Assembly: GCA_964058805.1 (NCBI GenBank)
Contig: CAXKVV010001860.1
Coordinates: forward strand, 1 to 34,380
Reading direction: 5' to 3'
DNA from: Schoenoplectus triqueter
Taxonomy: Eukaryota > Streptophyta > Magnoliopsida > Poales > Cyperaceae
Length of the DNA stretch: 34,380 nucleotides
In this document: positions 1 to 11,594 of the stretch, one piece after another
Position numbering within the stretch: position 1 is the first letter of the stretch
Layout of the letters: each line of letters starts with the position of its first letter
The notes under the pieces: model-generated
What the model saw: only the letters and a program-made list of their open reading frames with translations
Database searches by the model: none
What the model was told of the DNA's origin: nothing
Position numbers and translations under genes: made by a program

Positions 1-2140
1 TCTCCCGTACAGGAAATGGGGTCCTGTCCTGTTTTGAATTAATATGCAGGGCATCTTGAGTCTTGACAAATTAATAAATAGATAAAAATATTATGTGGTA
101 AAACTGTGAGGATCGTCAAAATTACTCTCCAATAATTTACGTTCGTCTATGCCAATTAACTTCTGCTTTTATGGTCAGTGGTCAGAACCGTCAGATGGGT
201 TCTACTATCTGCATGTAACTTCTAATAATTCGAATGTTTTTAATCCACATACAGTTTAATTAATTTATTCTGGAAGAATGGGCAACGCATATTCAGTCTT
301 GCAGAAAAACGATATCAATTTTAAATTCTCGATGCATATAGTTAATTTTACTTTTACAAAGAAAAAAGAACACCAAAAATTAATTGTTGTTAAATAATCA
401 ACAGACTCAAGTACTTTTAAAATTTTAAATATATCAGGGTAAAAATATGGCCAATTAAGAATGATGTTAATCTGCTGTAGATGTCTATGAAATGGTTCGG
501 GCATAATGAAATTGAAAATTAATTATTTTTTTTGTTAAACTAAAACAAACTGACAAGAATCTTCGAACGAGTTTAAGCTAGACCTCGAGATTTACATTGT
601 TCTTATCTTTAATTTTATATATAACAATTAGCGAAGCTAAAACCTTCTGAGTTTGTCTTCCTATGGATGAAAACAATTAAGCTGAGTGTCAGGTGCCTAA
701 GAGCTAGCTAGCCTCATTGACTAAAAGGGTGCTTTTTGGCATATGTGCACTTTGTACTTAATATTTACCTTAATAAAAATGTATAGAGACGAGCAGATAC
801 AAAATTATTTTTCTATTGACATTAAGAATCTAATGATATAGGCGCTTCTAATTCTAATTCCCTTTTCATACTCCTAAATATTCCTGCCAATCCAGCAGCA
901 ACCTTGTCTAGTATTATTATGTCATCTCACGTGATAAAATCACAAACAATAGTTGACTATGAATAGCAGAGATCCCCAGAAACTAAGCGTCCTTCAAAGT
1001 TCAAACCACAAATTAAAACAAAATAAAATTGTGACTCATATAGTGTAATACATGGCACATATAGTTTTTTTTTCTTTTACGAAAGAAAAATGTATCGCCC
1101 AAATTCTTGTTTTAGATATGTGGAATTTTGGTGCGGAAAAAAATATAATGAGGTGTTTGAGGAATATTTCTGAGTGAGAACTAAGAAGGTATATGGATCA
1201 AATACAACATGAAATGGAACGGAGCTCTGGGACCCTGTAATTATTCAGAAACTATAAATTATTCCAATGGATTGAGATCAATCTAATAAGAAACAGTCCA
1301 AATAGCAGTAAATTTTTGTTAGAGCAGTCTAATGGTACTTTAATTAGATGGATCATCATCCGTTGCATAATTACCCATGTCCAAATTAATTGATAGCAAA
1401 CTGAAGGGGAGTAGCACTGCTAGATGGGTACCTCTCTTATTCGTTATAACGATCTGGGCCGTCTACGGAAAGAAAAGGACAACATTGCAGTAGGGACGTA
1501 ATTAGATTTTAAATACAGGGGTCAGAAATTAAATTTTTTTCTTCAACATAAGCTTATTTTTCAATTTTTTTTCTGAGAAAAATACATAATTATAAGAACA
1601 TTTGTTAAAAAAACTTCCCGGCTCCTGGCATGGGGTGCTGATTGCTGTATCGATTTTTAGTTAACCTGAAACAGGCTTTTATTGTGATATTTCAAGTAAG
1701 TTTAGTATATATATGGTGTATACTTCTTAGTGCCTTAGAAAAGATGCAAGCCTTCCGACATGTACTTTTATAGGAGGCTTAATTTCTTCTTATTCTCTTT
1801 TTCATGGCATAGCCAGAAAAATACCTTACACTGGGAAACAAAATTTGTTGATGGATATTTTCTATAATTTTCCAAAAATGATAGCAAGAACAATTAAGCA
1901 TGTTTTTAAAACGTCTAATAATTAGGATGAGCTAAATTAGTGTCCCCTCCTGCTACACTCTCCATTCATATATTGTTGCATCTACAATCTATATTATCTA
2001 TTCATGATATTAAGCCCTATTTAAGTACAATTTAAAACTTTTGCACATTTATTCCAGTCTTCCAGATTTGTTAATTTTTTTAATTAACTAATTCATTGAA
2101 ACTCTCTCACCAATTATATTACCTGTCTTTCTTACCAGAG
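1..2140. other. A+T-rich intergenic DNA, nothing assignable
   Basis: Both strands are broken by frequent stops, and the short open frames (such as a 79-codon minus-strand frame at 265-504) show no recognisable domain. I saw no long inverted repeat, LTR end or RNA gene. A phrase at 1-35 ending in ggggtcctgtcctg resembles, on the opposite strand, a stretch near 19411-19432. This hints at a shared repeat, but it is too short to name. Confidence 0.5.
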
Positions 2141-2640
2141 TTTAAAATTTAAACTTTGTATCTTTGAGATCGGTGAATAAACATGCCTTGAGAGGCGCCT
2201 AATGACATGATTGGCACCCAAATCTGTGCCCAATGACCAAGGCTCCACATAGAGCACACATTGGGCTCAAAAGGGTCATAAATCATAGAACAACCCTGTA
2301 CTATAATAAATACAAAAGTTGAACTAAATTCAAACAAAGCACAGTTACCTTGCAGGGAAAATAAATTTATTAAAAAGGCTGTGAATGTCACTGAATTCTA
2401 GCTCGGATTCCCAAGGCCCCTCCTCTGTAGACCTTTCCCATAGTAAACAAATGTGCTCCTAACCCCTCTTTGTCACCCCAACCCTACACAGGCCTCATTT
2501 ATTAGATAAGAAGTGTCCTCCTCTTTCATTTAATTCTTGGTACTCCATACACTACAATACACAGGCACCTTTACCATATGAGCACCATACATGCCAGTTC
2601 CTCACCTATGTACATTTATTGATTTGGCTCCTATTTGATT
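2141..2640. other. Less A+T-rich intergenic patch, unidentified
   Basis: This stretch is clearly less A+T-rich than its surroundings, and the + strand is pyrimidine-rich from about 2400 to 2600. It holds an 80-codon minus-strand open frame (2149-2391) with no family I recognise. An 8-bp perfect inverted repeat, gcccaatg at 2228-2235 and cattgggc at 2259-2266, sits inside it. It could be old UTR, a non-coding transcript or an unrecognised repeat. I found no splice pattern or protein similarity that makes it a gene. Confidence 0.3.
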
Positions 2641-5600
2641 ATAATAATTACATATAAAAACTTGGAAGAGACTGTTGACCTGACTTGGTTGTGTTTCTCA
2701 AAGTAAAAGGACCAAATTTTTCTATTTCGAATTGTCCATAAGTTCTGTCAATATTACTCTGAATCAATGGTGACATTTAATTTATATAATTTAAATAAAA
2801 TAAAATTAATAATTTGAATAATATTACTCCATCTATATTAATGCGTTAAAATTTTAAATTGTTTGTCTTCGAATATTGATTTAAATAACTATATAAATTT
2901 TTCATTGCAATATCTTATAAAATGTTGTTTATTACTTTTCTATAGAATTTGAAATATGATCCTAAGAACAATAAAAAATATTAATATTTTTGTTAAGATG
3001 GTCATTTTTCAAATATCATTCAAACAATAAGAGTTTCTAAAAATAGTATAAATTATTATTTTTACAAAATTTAAATGTTAAGATATATTTAACTATCTAA
3101 ATCAATGTTTTGGATGATTTTATTTGTTTCGGTTAGCACCTGAACCAAAATAAAATTGTAAGCATATTAGTCTATCAGTATATCTCATATTTTCAATTTA
3201 AACATACAAAAGAACTACATATATTTTATTAACAAAATGCAAAATTAAAATATTCTATTTATTTTCATATAAAAAATATTTTCCTTCTTTTTTACAAATT
3301 GAACATATGAAATCAAAATTTCTTTTATCAATATATGTCCCTTCCAGCTGGCCCAAAATGTTTTCATTTTTTTTAAAAAAATAATATTTTCAAAGAAAGT
3401 ACAAAGTTCATTTGTAAATTAGCATAAAATGAAAAAATGCTATTGGTAGTAATTAAAGTAACTGTTAACACTTTTTTATTAAAAGTCAATTTTAGAAAAT
3501 AAAAAATTCCTTATTATCTTCACTAAACTAATAGTATAGGAGACATTGTTGCATGGATAAGCTAGTAGCAAGCCTCTCTCTCTCCTCACAAGCATACTAG
3601 ACTACTAGTGCTGCCAGTAAATTTTAAATTTGGAAGGGTAGATTGAAGACAAGTATCCAAAGCAGTCAACTGAGTGAGCTAGAATATTCTTGACACAATA
3701 TGGGTCGCCATTAATTTGATGTTTTCTACATTAAATGGGGATTACCGAATGCTTTATGTTAATAGGCATATATTCTACAAAAAAAATATTCAAACAAATT
3801 AAATTATATTATTTGACAATTTAATCTAATTTGTAGTTTTTGTACGGTGCCATAAAGATTCTATACGCTAAAATGAACTATATATATATTGAATGCATGG
3901 GCAACAACTACTAATGTTAAAATTAGCAGAGACATTACTGAAACCTTTTCGTCTTGTGAATTATAAACAGAGTTACTTTATTATACAATTGTTTTTTTCT
4001 CGATCAAAATATAAATAGTGAACATATTTTTTTTATGTCTGAATGGTTTATCGATCCAACATGTTTAACGGATTCTTCATATTATATATTTTCATAGGTT
4101 TTAGAAGATGGATTCCAAAATAATAATAAAATAATGTAGAACTTTGCGTATAAAAAGTAAAAATAATAAAATAATAAAAAACAGTAAAAGGGTCCTAAAT
4201 AGAATGAGTAACAAATTATTATCCGGGAGATTTTGTTATGCAGAGGGGGCATTAATTTTGCTTGTTGGATACTATAGGGTCATGAAATTAAAATCATAAG
4301 TTCGACTTTTTGCACTGTATTTTTCTTCAAAATACAAAGCTTCTGAATCTTAACCTAACTTAAAAGTACTGATGTCTAGTAATTTTAGACGACCTTCTGA
4401 TATATATAATCAGTCACCTTTTGTTGACAATTTTTTATAATAAGAATTTGTTTTCTCTAATGATACTCCACTTATATAGCATAGATTCTATAATTCTTAT
4501 GTCAAGAGTTCAAAACTTTAGTTTTGTCTACTAGAAAATAAAACCTAAAAAGTTATAAAAAATTAAAAAAAAATACATGCTTAGGTAAACATTACTTTTT
4601 ATCTAATTTTAAATTGAGTGGATAAAATTGAATTTGTGTCGAAATCGAGTGACCTCCTAAAAAATTATTTATTCTTGAATTTCATTGTATAGTAGAAAAA
4701 AAAAAGTAGCCATTAATATTGCAAGCTAGAAAATCAGGTAAGAAGCTTTTTATATATAGTCTTGTACCAATGCTTTTTGTTGAAAAAGATACACTAGACA
4801 GAAATAATTGTTTATTGAATGACCCACCATACACAAGGTCACTGAGTACATTTTCTGGCTGCATTCATCAACAGTTGCAATGCCAGTAATATGAAATGGT
4901 GTGACACATTTTGTTGCAATTGGAGTTAGAAAAAGAGAAGATAGAGGAGAGAAATAACCTAGCTAAAGAGAGAGAAATTAACCTAATAGATTTGGTCGCT
5001 CTCAAAAGATGATATTTATTGTATGTCCTGAATGCAAAAAAAAAAATTAAGGTGAAGGCTGGCCATTGGAGGGAGTTGAGATGCTTACTTCTCGATCTCT
5101 TAGTTTTTTTTAATCTCTATAGAATCAAATACAAAAGTACGTTTCTCTTCCGCCCACACTTTCTATCTTGCATGCTTACAGATTTAAGATTAACTATATA
5201 TATTTTGGTTTTGTTAAAAAAATAGAAAGTAACTCAATTGTACTAAATTAATTAAATATTATTTATAATATAAATACTTTATTTCATTTCATTAGCAATT
5301 ATATATATATTTAGCTTGGAAATTTTATCTACTGTGGACATAGGTGACTGGCCACAATTAGTATTACAGGATAAACTCCAAATTAAGGGGCCTTTTATTT
5401 GTTCAGAAGTTGGGGGTCCTGTACTGACTGTTTGGTAATGAGATAGTATCTTAGAGTCAAATTTTGTATGAGGCTGGAATAAAAATTTAAAATATTTGAA
5501 AAAAAAAGCATGTGAACGTGATAAGTTTACAAGTTTGATTCAGTTTGTACTGGAAAAAGAAAAGGAAAAAGAAAGACAGCATATTTAATTGGCACTGTGG

Positions 5601-5774
5601 TGACAATATGCACCGTCTTTAACAAACCAAGGACAAAACCTCCAGTCTCCTTTTAGCACAAATGGTCCAAACTCAACTAAATTGTTATATGGATCAAGTG
5701 TATCAGGTTGTACAGGCACCCGGACGCTACATTTAAGAAGAAGCTGTTTATATATATACAGAGACATAGAGAAA
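2641..5774. other. A+T-rich intergenic DNA, nothing assignable
   Basis: Very A+T-rich with homopolymer runs. Open frames at 4682-4864 (minus), 5019-5225 (plus) and 5585-5767 (minus) are about 60-68 codons each, with no recognised domain and no neighbouring exons. No convincing terminal inverted repeats or LTRs were seen. Confidence 0.5.
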
Positions 5775-6179
5775 GTAAAGATATCATGAGCTTATACTTT
5801 ACGGAGGTCTTCTATGAGATTAATTTAAAAAGTACATTAACTCATTTCTAAATTTTAATTTATTATCCTCATAAAACTTTTTACATGAAAATTTTATGGG
5901 ATGCTCAAATTTGAAGTGTTTGAATTTTTTAAGTCACCATTTTTAAAATTTTAAAATGGTGTTCAAATATTGAATATATTATTATTATTTTTAGAGTTGA
6001 TTTTCAAAATTTTAAAATCATGACTTAAAAAACTCAAAACACTCCAAATTTTTGCATCCCATAATATTTTCATATGAAGAATTTAATGAGCATGATAAAT
6101 TAAAATTTGGAGATGATTTGATATGAATTTTGAGTTAATCTCATGGAAGGTCTCCGTGAGCTTAAGCTCACGATATATT

Positions 6180-6182
<3 letters not shown>
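5775..6182. mobile_element. Foldback MITE 1 (long terminal inverted repeats)
   Basis: The left end begins gtaaagatatcatgagctt. The reverse complement of the right end begins gtaaatatatcgtgagctt, and similarity continues inward for about 100 bp and more weakly almost to the centre near 5975. The element has no coding capacity and is about 408 bp long. Its right side is followed directly by a (TA)n tract and then by a close relative at 6230. Both carry the internal phrase aaattttaatttat followed by a (c)tcat block. The inverted-repeat structure is seen directly; the MITE class and non-autonomous mobility are inference. No clean target-site duplication can be read because the flanks are TA-rich. 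Confidence 0.75.

Positions 6183-6213
<31 letters not shown>
6183..6213. repeat. (TA)n microsatellite between two MITEs
   Basis: An uninterrupted TA dinucleotide run separates foldback MITE 1 and MITE 2. The (TA)n setting recurs next to most foldback elements in this window, which suggests a TA target preference. Confidence 0.9.
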
Positions 6214-6218
<5 letters not shown>

Positions 6219-6229
6219 GGAGACAGAGA

Positions 6230-6625
6230 GTAAAGATACCGTGAGCTTGAGCTCATGGAGGCCTTCCATGAGTTTAACTCAAAAAGTACATCAAATCATT
6301 TTCAAATTTTAATTTATCATGCTCATTAAATTCTTTATATGAAAATCTTGTGGAATGCAAAAAAATTAAAGTGTTTTGAGCTTTTTAAATCAATGTTTTT
6401 TTATTTTTAAAAATAATGTTCAAACATGAAATATATTATTATTATTTTTAGAGCTCATTTTGAAAAATTAAAAACCCTCAAAACACTCTAAATTTTTGCA
6501 TCCCATAAGATTTTCATATAAATAATTTAATGAGCATGATAAATTAAAATTTAGAGATGATTTGATGTATTTTTGAGTTAAACTCACGGATGATCTCTGT
6601 GAGTTTAAGCTCAAGGTATCTTTAC
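6230..6625. mobile_element. Foldback MITE 2, same family as MITE 1
   Basis: The left end gtaaagataccgtgagctt matches the reverse complement of the right end, gtaaagataccttgagctt. Similarity extends inward through about 150 bp of each arm, including catcaaatcat and aaattttaatttatcatg blocks. The element is 396 bp and non-coding. The preceding bases gagacagagag resemble gagacatagag before MITE 1, so the similarity includes the left flank. The arms agree better than those of MITE 1, suggesting a younger copy. Confidence 0.8.
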
Positions 6626-7105
6626 TCATTATATACATATACGAGTTAATTTGGTAAAACTATGAAGATTAGTTAATAAATTTATAAGGACTTCTGGACT
6701 GCACTAATTTTTCTCAACAAATTTTACCAAGATAAACGTTTAGAAGTCTATTTATGAAATTCGTCTACTCTTTTTTTTTTAAAAAAAGGTCGAGGTCTCC
6801 GCATAAATTTGTATTTTACTTGGGGCGGTAAACAAACTGAAGTCAGGTCAAGTTTAAGATAGATTCATTATCTTAATAAATCAAATATGTTGGTTTGAGA
6901 TTGAGTCATTAAGTTAATGAATAAATCATTAATTAAGAACTTAATTAATTACTTAATATTTTTTTACACAAATTTTTTATAACAAAATTAAATAAATAAC
7001 ATCATTTTTGTTAAGATTGTATGTCTTTTTTGTCTCCTTAAGTCCAAATCATTTGAACCCTTTAGAGGTTCTAGTCAAGAAGCACGAGGATTCCAAAAAC
7101 TAACA
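6626..7105. other. A+T-rich intergenic DNA
   Basis: No open frame, LTR or long inverted repeat was recognised. A poly-T/poly-A junction lies at about 6771-6787. Confidence 0.5.
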
Positions 7106-7534
7106 TATATAGCCAGTGACGGATCTAGGATTTTAATTAGGGGGGGCAATTATCGGATTGTAATGGCTTATCGGGTTCAAATCCATTAACTAATCGGGTA
7201 CTAATTAAAAAAATTAATAATTTAATATATATACTTAATTAATAATTTTTTTATTAAATAATGACATTTTATATATTAAAATAATAATAAAATAAAGCTC
7301 AAAGTAATAGATAATCAAGTTGATGAAGAAAGTTTTCGACTAAGAAACTTTATATTTTGATATCTTTGCATAATTATTTCATTATGCACGGTATTAAATA
7401 TTTTTTTCTCAATAAAAATAACCAGACAATTCAGGAGGGGCACGTGCCGAAAATATTACCGAAAAACACTATTTTTCAAAATCCAGGGGGACACGTGCCC
7501 CCCAGGATATTGCTGGGTCCGCCCTGTATATAGC
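7106..7534. mobile_element. Non-autonomous hAT-type element with 8-bp TSD
   Basis: The element occupies 7114-7526. It is flanked by a perfect 8-bp direct repeat, tatatagc, at 7106-7113 and 7527-7534, the target-site-duplication length known for hAT transposons. The ends form short imperfect terminal inverted repeats: cagtgacggatctagg on the left and, read inward from the right, cagggcggacccagc. Plant hAT MITEs commonly start with such CAGNGGCGGA sequences. At 413 bp it has no transposase. Sequence around 7141-7240 reappears inverted at about 27440-27530, so this is a family with at least two copies here. The right part has a short self-complementary ggcacgtgcc motif at 7439-7448. Confidence 0.88.
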
Positions 7535-8338
7535 GAGTTAAATCAAATCAAGTATAAACTCATGCATTAATTTAATGAGTTTAACAAATTCGAATCGAAT
7601 ACAAAAGATGCAAGTGCTACGAATATTTTCTTGACAACCTAATTTTACCCCTGTTTTACCCTATTTTGGGTGGGGGTAGAGACGCACTGATATGTACACC
7701 CTAGAATTAAAAAGAAAACTAGGCTCGAGCATTTACAATGCAGTACAAGACAAGGTGAACTGGACCAGTTGACAGATGCTACGTGTAGTGGAAATAGCAT
7801 GAGAAAAAGTTTTAATAATTGAGTAATAATGATGAATGGAATGAGAGGTCAAACCGTGGGGATTTGGGTATATGCAGTGAGGAATGTGAATATTATTATG
7901 ATATAAAAGCGGTGTGTAAGCGAGATTCCTGCAACTCACGTGACATCGAGATGTCGTCACATGACCAACACATAATAGCTCTTTGGACGAAGATTTCGGG
8001 ATTAGAATAGTTATTCCTTGCTTTAGATTTTATCAAACCCCGAACATGGTATCTAATCTAGGTTTAAGTTTCTGCATGCTTCTTTTGATGTCAGAACAAC
8101 ATCGCGTATACCGTTTTTCTAGCCCCTCAATCCGTATTCTGATATTCTGTTGCACAACACCGTGCAACATAACATATAATTTATTGAATCACTTTGAGAT
8201 TCATACCGTCTCAAATCTCAAAACAAATCTAACAATACATGTATATAATCCAAGTTGCACTATTTGAGATTCTCTCTGTGGCTCTCTCAAACCCTATTAA
8301 AATTTATATAATCCAAGTTGCAGTAATTATTGAGGAAT
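7535..8338. other. Intergenic, with a promoter-like stretch on the minus strand
   Basis: No protein family is recognisable in the short overlapping frames at 7733-8267. Read on the minus strand, 7960 to 7800 contains CACGTG and CATGTG motifs, a tttatatca TATA-like box near 7900 and a TTGACC W-box-like site near 7850, followed by pyrimidine-rich leader-like sequence. An 18-bp direct repeat, tatataatccaagttgca, lies at 8242-8259 and 8305-8322. None of this is tied to an open reading frame. Confidence 0.35.
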
Positions 8339-9545
8339 ATATAATGAAGTTTTGGGAGAGAGTGATCAAAAATCGCTTAAAAAAATAATATTTGTATCCA
8401 AAAATTAGTTTGATTTTATGTCGAAAAAGTCTACCATAAAAGTGATTTTCATGATATGAGAGTTTATCAAGAGATATCGATAACAAAAGAAGGATATACA
8501 TATAATATTTATCGATTTGGAGAAAATATATAATAAAATATCAAGAAATCTCATATGATAGACACTTGAAAAGAAAATAATACTAACAAAGTACATTACT
8601 CTTATCAAGAAAATATGCATAATTGTTATAACTAGCATTGGAGCATTGACTTCAATTAAGATATTACATCAAGAGTCTGCATTAAGTCTATATATTTTTA
8701 TCTTAGTGATGGATGAGATCATAAAAGACATACAATGAGACATTTTTTTGTGTATATTTTTATTAATGATGTGATGTTGATTGACAAGAGCAGTATCAGA
8801 ATCGATCAGAAACTAGAGTTGTGGAGATGAATGTTAGAATCGAAAGGTTTTATACTTAGTAAAACTAAAACCGAATATATGATATATCAATTTAGCAGTG
8901 ACAGCTCAAATGATAGAGATGTTAGTTTGGACGGGTAAGTAGTACTCATGAATAATATATTTTGATACTTAGGATAGATGTTGCAAAGCGATAAAGATAT
9001 CAAATAAGATGTTAATTAGTTGTAGAATATAAACAGGATGTGTGGAATGACGATAAATAAATATCTGATATTTTTTGTGATAAGGTCCCGAATAAACTAA
9101 AATATAAGTTCTACAGGATAATGATTAGATTTGTGATGATGTATGATGTATAATGCTATATTTCAAAATGACAACACAATCAGAAGATGAGTATAGCCAA
9201 AATACATATGTTGTGTTGGATATGTGGTTATACAAAGAGCGATTGAATCAGAAATGATAATGTACGAGACACATTTGAAGGTAGCACAATTTAAGAGAAA
9301 CTAATTCAACATCGTTTGTGATAATTTTATCATATCTAATGAATGCATCCTAAGACATCGATACATAATGATATCCTAAGTCATCTCAAAAACACAAAAA
9401 AAAAAGATAGAGATTGACCAAGATTGACATGTGAGTAAGTAATAAGAAAAGATTTGAAAGAATAAAGTATATCTAAATAATTTATTTTGGATAAGAGTAC
9501 GTAGAAGATGATGATTTATGTACCAAAATTATGATCTAGGAGTTA
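8339..9545 (+). pseudogene. LINE reverse transcriptase relic (RTE-like)
   Basis: The translation follows the palm and C-terminal part of a plant LINE ORF2 in order. MKFWERVIKNRL lies at 8344-8379; after a one-base slip in an A-run near 8380 comes FIDLEKIYN at 8508-8534. LHQESALS at 8664-8687 corresponds to the usual LHQGSALSP, and LVMDEI is at 8703-8720. The active-site block reads FIND at about 8759-8770, where FADD is usual, so one catalytic aspartate is changed to Asn. After it come LELWR, a KTKTEY-type motif near 8860-8878, YLG near 8970, and FCDKVPNKLK and KFYRIMIR motifs at about 9080-9135. There are many stops and at least two frame changes, so it is a dead 5'-truncated copy. The known function is target-primed reverse transcription. 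RTE-clade assignment is inference from motif style and the trinucleotide tail downstream. Confidence 0.82.
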
Positions 9546-9669
9546 ACAATAGAGTTATAGACTTGAGATTTTTAGATTTTCAGTTTTTAGATTTTATGGT
9601 TCTAGAGTCTAGAATTTAAAATTTAAGATTTTCAGATTTATGAGTATGTTTTATAGTATAGATTTAGTG
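9546..9669 (+). other. Probable LINE 3' untranslated segment
   Basis: Non-coding sequence between the decayed LINE reading frame and the trinucleotide tract, with repeated (t)tttagatttt phrases. It is assigned to the LINE by position only. Confidence 0.45.
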
Positions 9670-9920
9670 TTATAATCATCATCATTATCATCATCATTAT
9701 TATTAGCATTACTATTATTACTATTATGGATGTCTACATTATTAACAATACTATTATTAGTATGTTGTTAATATTACTATTATTTTTATGAATATTTATA
9801 TTATTATTATTATTATTATTATTATCATATGTCATCATCATTGTGATTATTATCATTCTCATTATTCGCACATCATTATTATTAGTATCATTACCACTAT
9901 TACTATCATTGATTATTTTT
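9670..9920. repeat. Degenerate (ATT/ATC)n trinucleotide tract
   Basis: About 250 bp are dominated by att, atc, act and agt triplets in near-constant three-base phase, with interruptions. RTE-type LINEs end in short tandem repeats rather than poly(A), so its place just 3' of the LINE relic suggests it is that element's tail. It could equally be an independent microsatellite. Confidence 0.8.
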
Positions 9921-10898
9921 ATATTTAAAAACTCTCATCTCTATGCTTTCGAATTAGATTTTATTTTTACCATAATTTATTTGAGATTTAATCCTTTGTT
10001 GTTGTAGTATATACTTTTAAGTTTTTATAACTAGCATGTATAGTCTTTCAATGTCTCAATCTCCCTGTATATACTTGGGTTATGATATTATGCATGATAC
10101 AGATCACATGTGATATAAAATCTATCTTGTAAATCTAAATAATCAATAAGAATCATTTATAATAACATTTATGTACAAATGAACTTTTAGATATTTTTAT
10201 TTTAGAATTATTTTACTATTTTTATATAGTAGAAAAACTGTTTTTTTAATATTTGATAATAATTAAATCAAGCGATTTTCTAATTTATATAGGCACGGAA
10301 AAATAATTGTATAATTTAAATGTTCCAAAACTTCTAATTAATTAAACTATTATTTTTGTATATTTATATTTTTTTTACAAATCCCATATTCCTCAAACTA
10401 GTTATATATGTTAAACTTTGTTTTAGTATGTTTTTCTTTTCTTTTCCCCCTTATTCTTACTTCTTTTTCTATAAATAAATTCATGTATATTACCTTAACA
10501 AGAAATAAATTAAATAGTTATATTATTCTAGGAGAATTACCAACAAGTAAATTACCCAATTTTAATGATTATTATAATTCATAACCGTTTGTTTATTCTG
10601 TTTCTATGCTCCGGCTGTAGAGGTCGTAAGATACCAATAAAAGTTAATTACGTGGCGAGCATAATATTAATCCTTTGTAATCAAATATAACAAATTACTA
10701 CATGCTAATTAATCAATAGTATTTAAATTATTTTATTGATTAAGAAAGCTTTAAGAAATAAATGGTACTAAAATAAAATAATAATTAATTTGATTAAAAT
10801 TTCTAACAAAATATTGTTAGAAGTACTTCATATTTGTCAACATCTTATACAACTATTGAGCCGCATCATATTTCATATCCATATATATAGAGACAGAT
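9921..10898. other. A+T-rich intergenic DNA
   Basis: No gene or element end was recognised. Sequence to about 9985 may still belong to the LINE 3' end. The remainder is very A+T-rich and closed in all frames. Confidence 0.5.
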
Positions 10899-11149
10899 AG
10901 ACTACTGTGAAAACTTTTGCATTTCAGCCGATATGTAAACGCGTCAAAAAATATATTTTAAAATCTTAAAAATTTTAATTTATGGTTATCATTAAAATTC
11001 TTCATATGAAAACATTATATCATTAAATTCAAGAATTATTTTTGTATGCCATAAGGTTTTAATATGAAGAATTTAATGAAAACTATAAATTAAAATTTTT
11101 GAGATTTTAAAAAAATTATGCATTTGCATTTCAATAGTTTTCACAATAG

Positions 11150-11152
<3 letters not shown>
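10899..11152. mobile_element. Foldback MITE 3
   Basis: The left end agactactgtgaaaactttt matches the reverse complement of the right end, agactattgtgaaaactatt. Inside, both arms carry aaaattttaatttat followed by a ttcatat block. The element is about 254 bp and non-coding. A related end with CCGATATGCAAACAC-like sequence recurs at 28960-29165, so it is repeated within the window. Its right end runs directly into a (CT)n-(AT)n tract. Confidence 0.75.

Positions 11153-11206
<54 letters not shown>
11151..11206. repeat. Compound microsatellite (CT)n(AT)n
   Basis: A CT run (11151-11176) passes directly into an AT run (11177-11206), bridging MITE 3 and MITE 4. Confidence 0.95.
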
Positions 11207-11211
<5 letters not shown>

Positions 11212-11570
11212 TGTTACAGTTAATCATGAAATATAAAATATTTTTGTCCTTCGCGTGTCATCCTTCATTATCGAATTCAAAACACCGATCCACCCGTTAA
11301 AAATTTTCTCTACATTACATTATGGTTAGAGACCAAATTATCTTTCTTTTTATGGGTTGAAAATGCATTGAGTTTATGGTTTTCAATAAGAATGATTTTT
11401 TGGCCCACAAAAAAAGGAATTTTTTTTTAAAATGTAAGATTTGGTTTTCAAATATATTTTAATATAGAGAACACTTTGAACGGTTGGATTGGTGTTTTAT
11501 ATTCAAAAATGAGAGATATGATGCGAAATACAAAAATATTTTGTAATTCATGACTAACCGTAGCATAACT
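11207..11570. mobile_element. Foldback MITE 4 with 92-bp arms
   Basis: The left arm starts agttatgttacagttaat. The reverse complement of the right arm starts agttatgctacggttagt, and the arms stay similar for about 92 bp, to a ccgtt block and somewhat beyond. The element is 364 bp and sits inside AT repeats on both sides. The right arm (11479-11570) recurs at 17135-17226, on the far side of the gypsy element, in the same orientation. Internal order (atccaaccgtt, tcttcatatt-like, gagatcaaat-like) parallels MITEs A and C near 17-18 kb, so these are probably one superfamily. Confidence 0.82.
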
Positions 11571-11594
11571 ATATATATATATATATATATATAT
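11571..11594. repeat. (AT)n tract at the gypsy 3' LTR boundary
   Basis: An AT run between MITE 4 and the first base of the LTR. It masks any 5-bp target-site duplication. Confidence 0.9.

Noticed and set aside
1510..1640. Possible hAT remnant (caggggtcagaaatt followed by ttcccggctcctgg)
   Set aside because: Only one end is suggestive, and no inverted repeat or target-site duplication could be read.
2149..2391. 80-codon minus-strand frame
   Set aside because: No recognised domain, exon partners or start context; kept only as part of the unidentified patch.
2820..2860. Stowaway-like phrase tactccatctatattaatgc
   Set aside because: No matching inverted terminus was found nearby.
7174..7186. 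gggttcaaatcc resembling a tRNA B box
   Set aside because: No A box at the right distance and no cloverleaf; it lies inside the hAT element and recurs in its relative.
8304..8638. Minus-strand frames of 65 and 77 codons rich in Ile, Phe and Tyr
   Set aside because: They are antisense to the LINE RT, where the + strand carries FIDLEKIYN and LHQESALS.
9670..9920. CRISPR-like or satellite repeat
   Set aside because: The tract is a degenerate trinucleotide run with no repeat-spacer structure.
11118..11300. 60-codon frame with Ser-Leu and Tyr-Ile runs
   Set aside because: It is a translation of the (CT)n(AT)n microsatellite.
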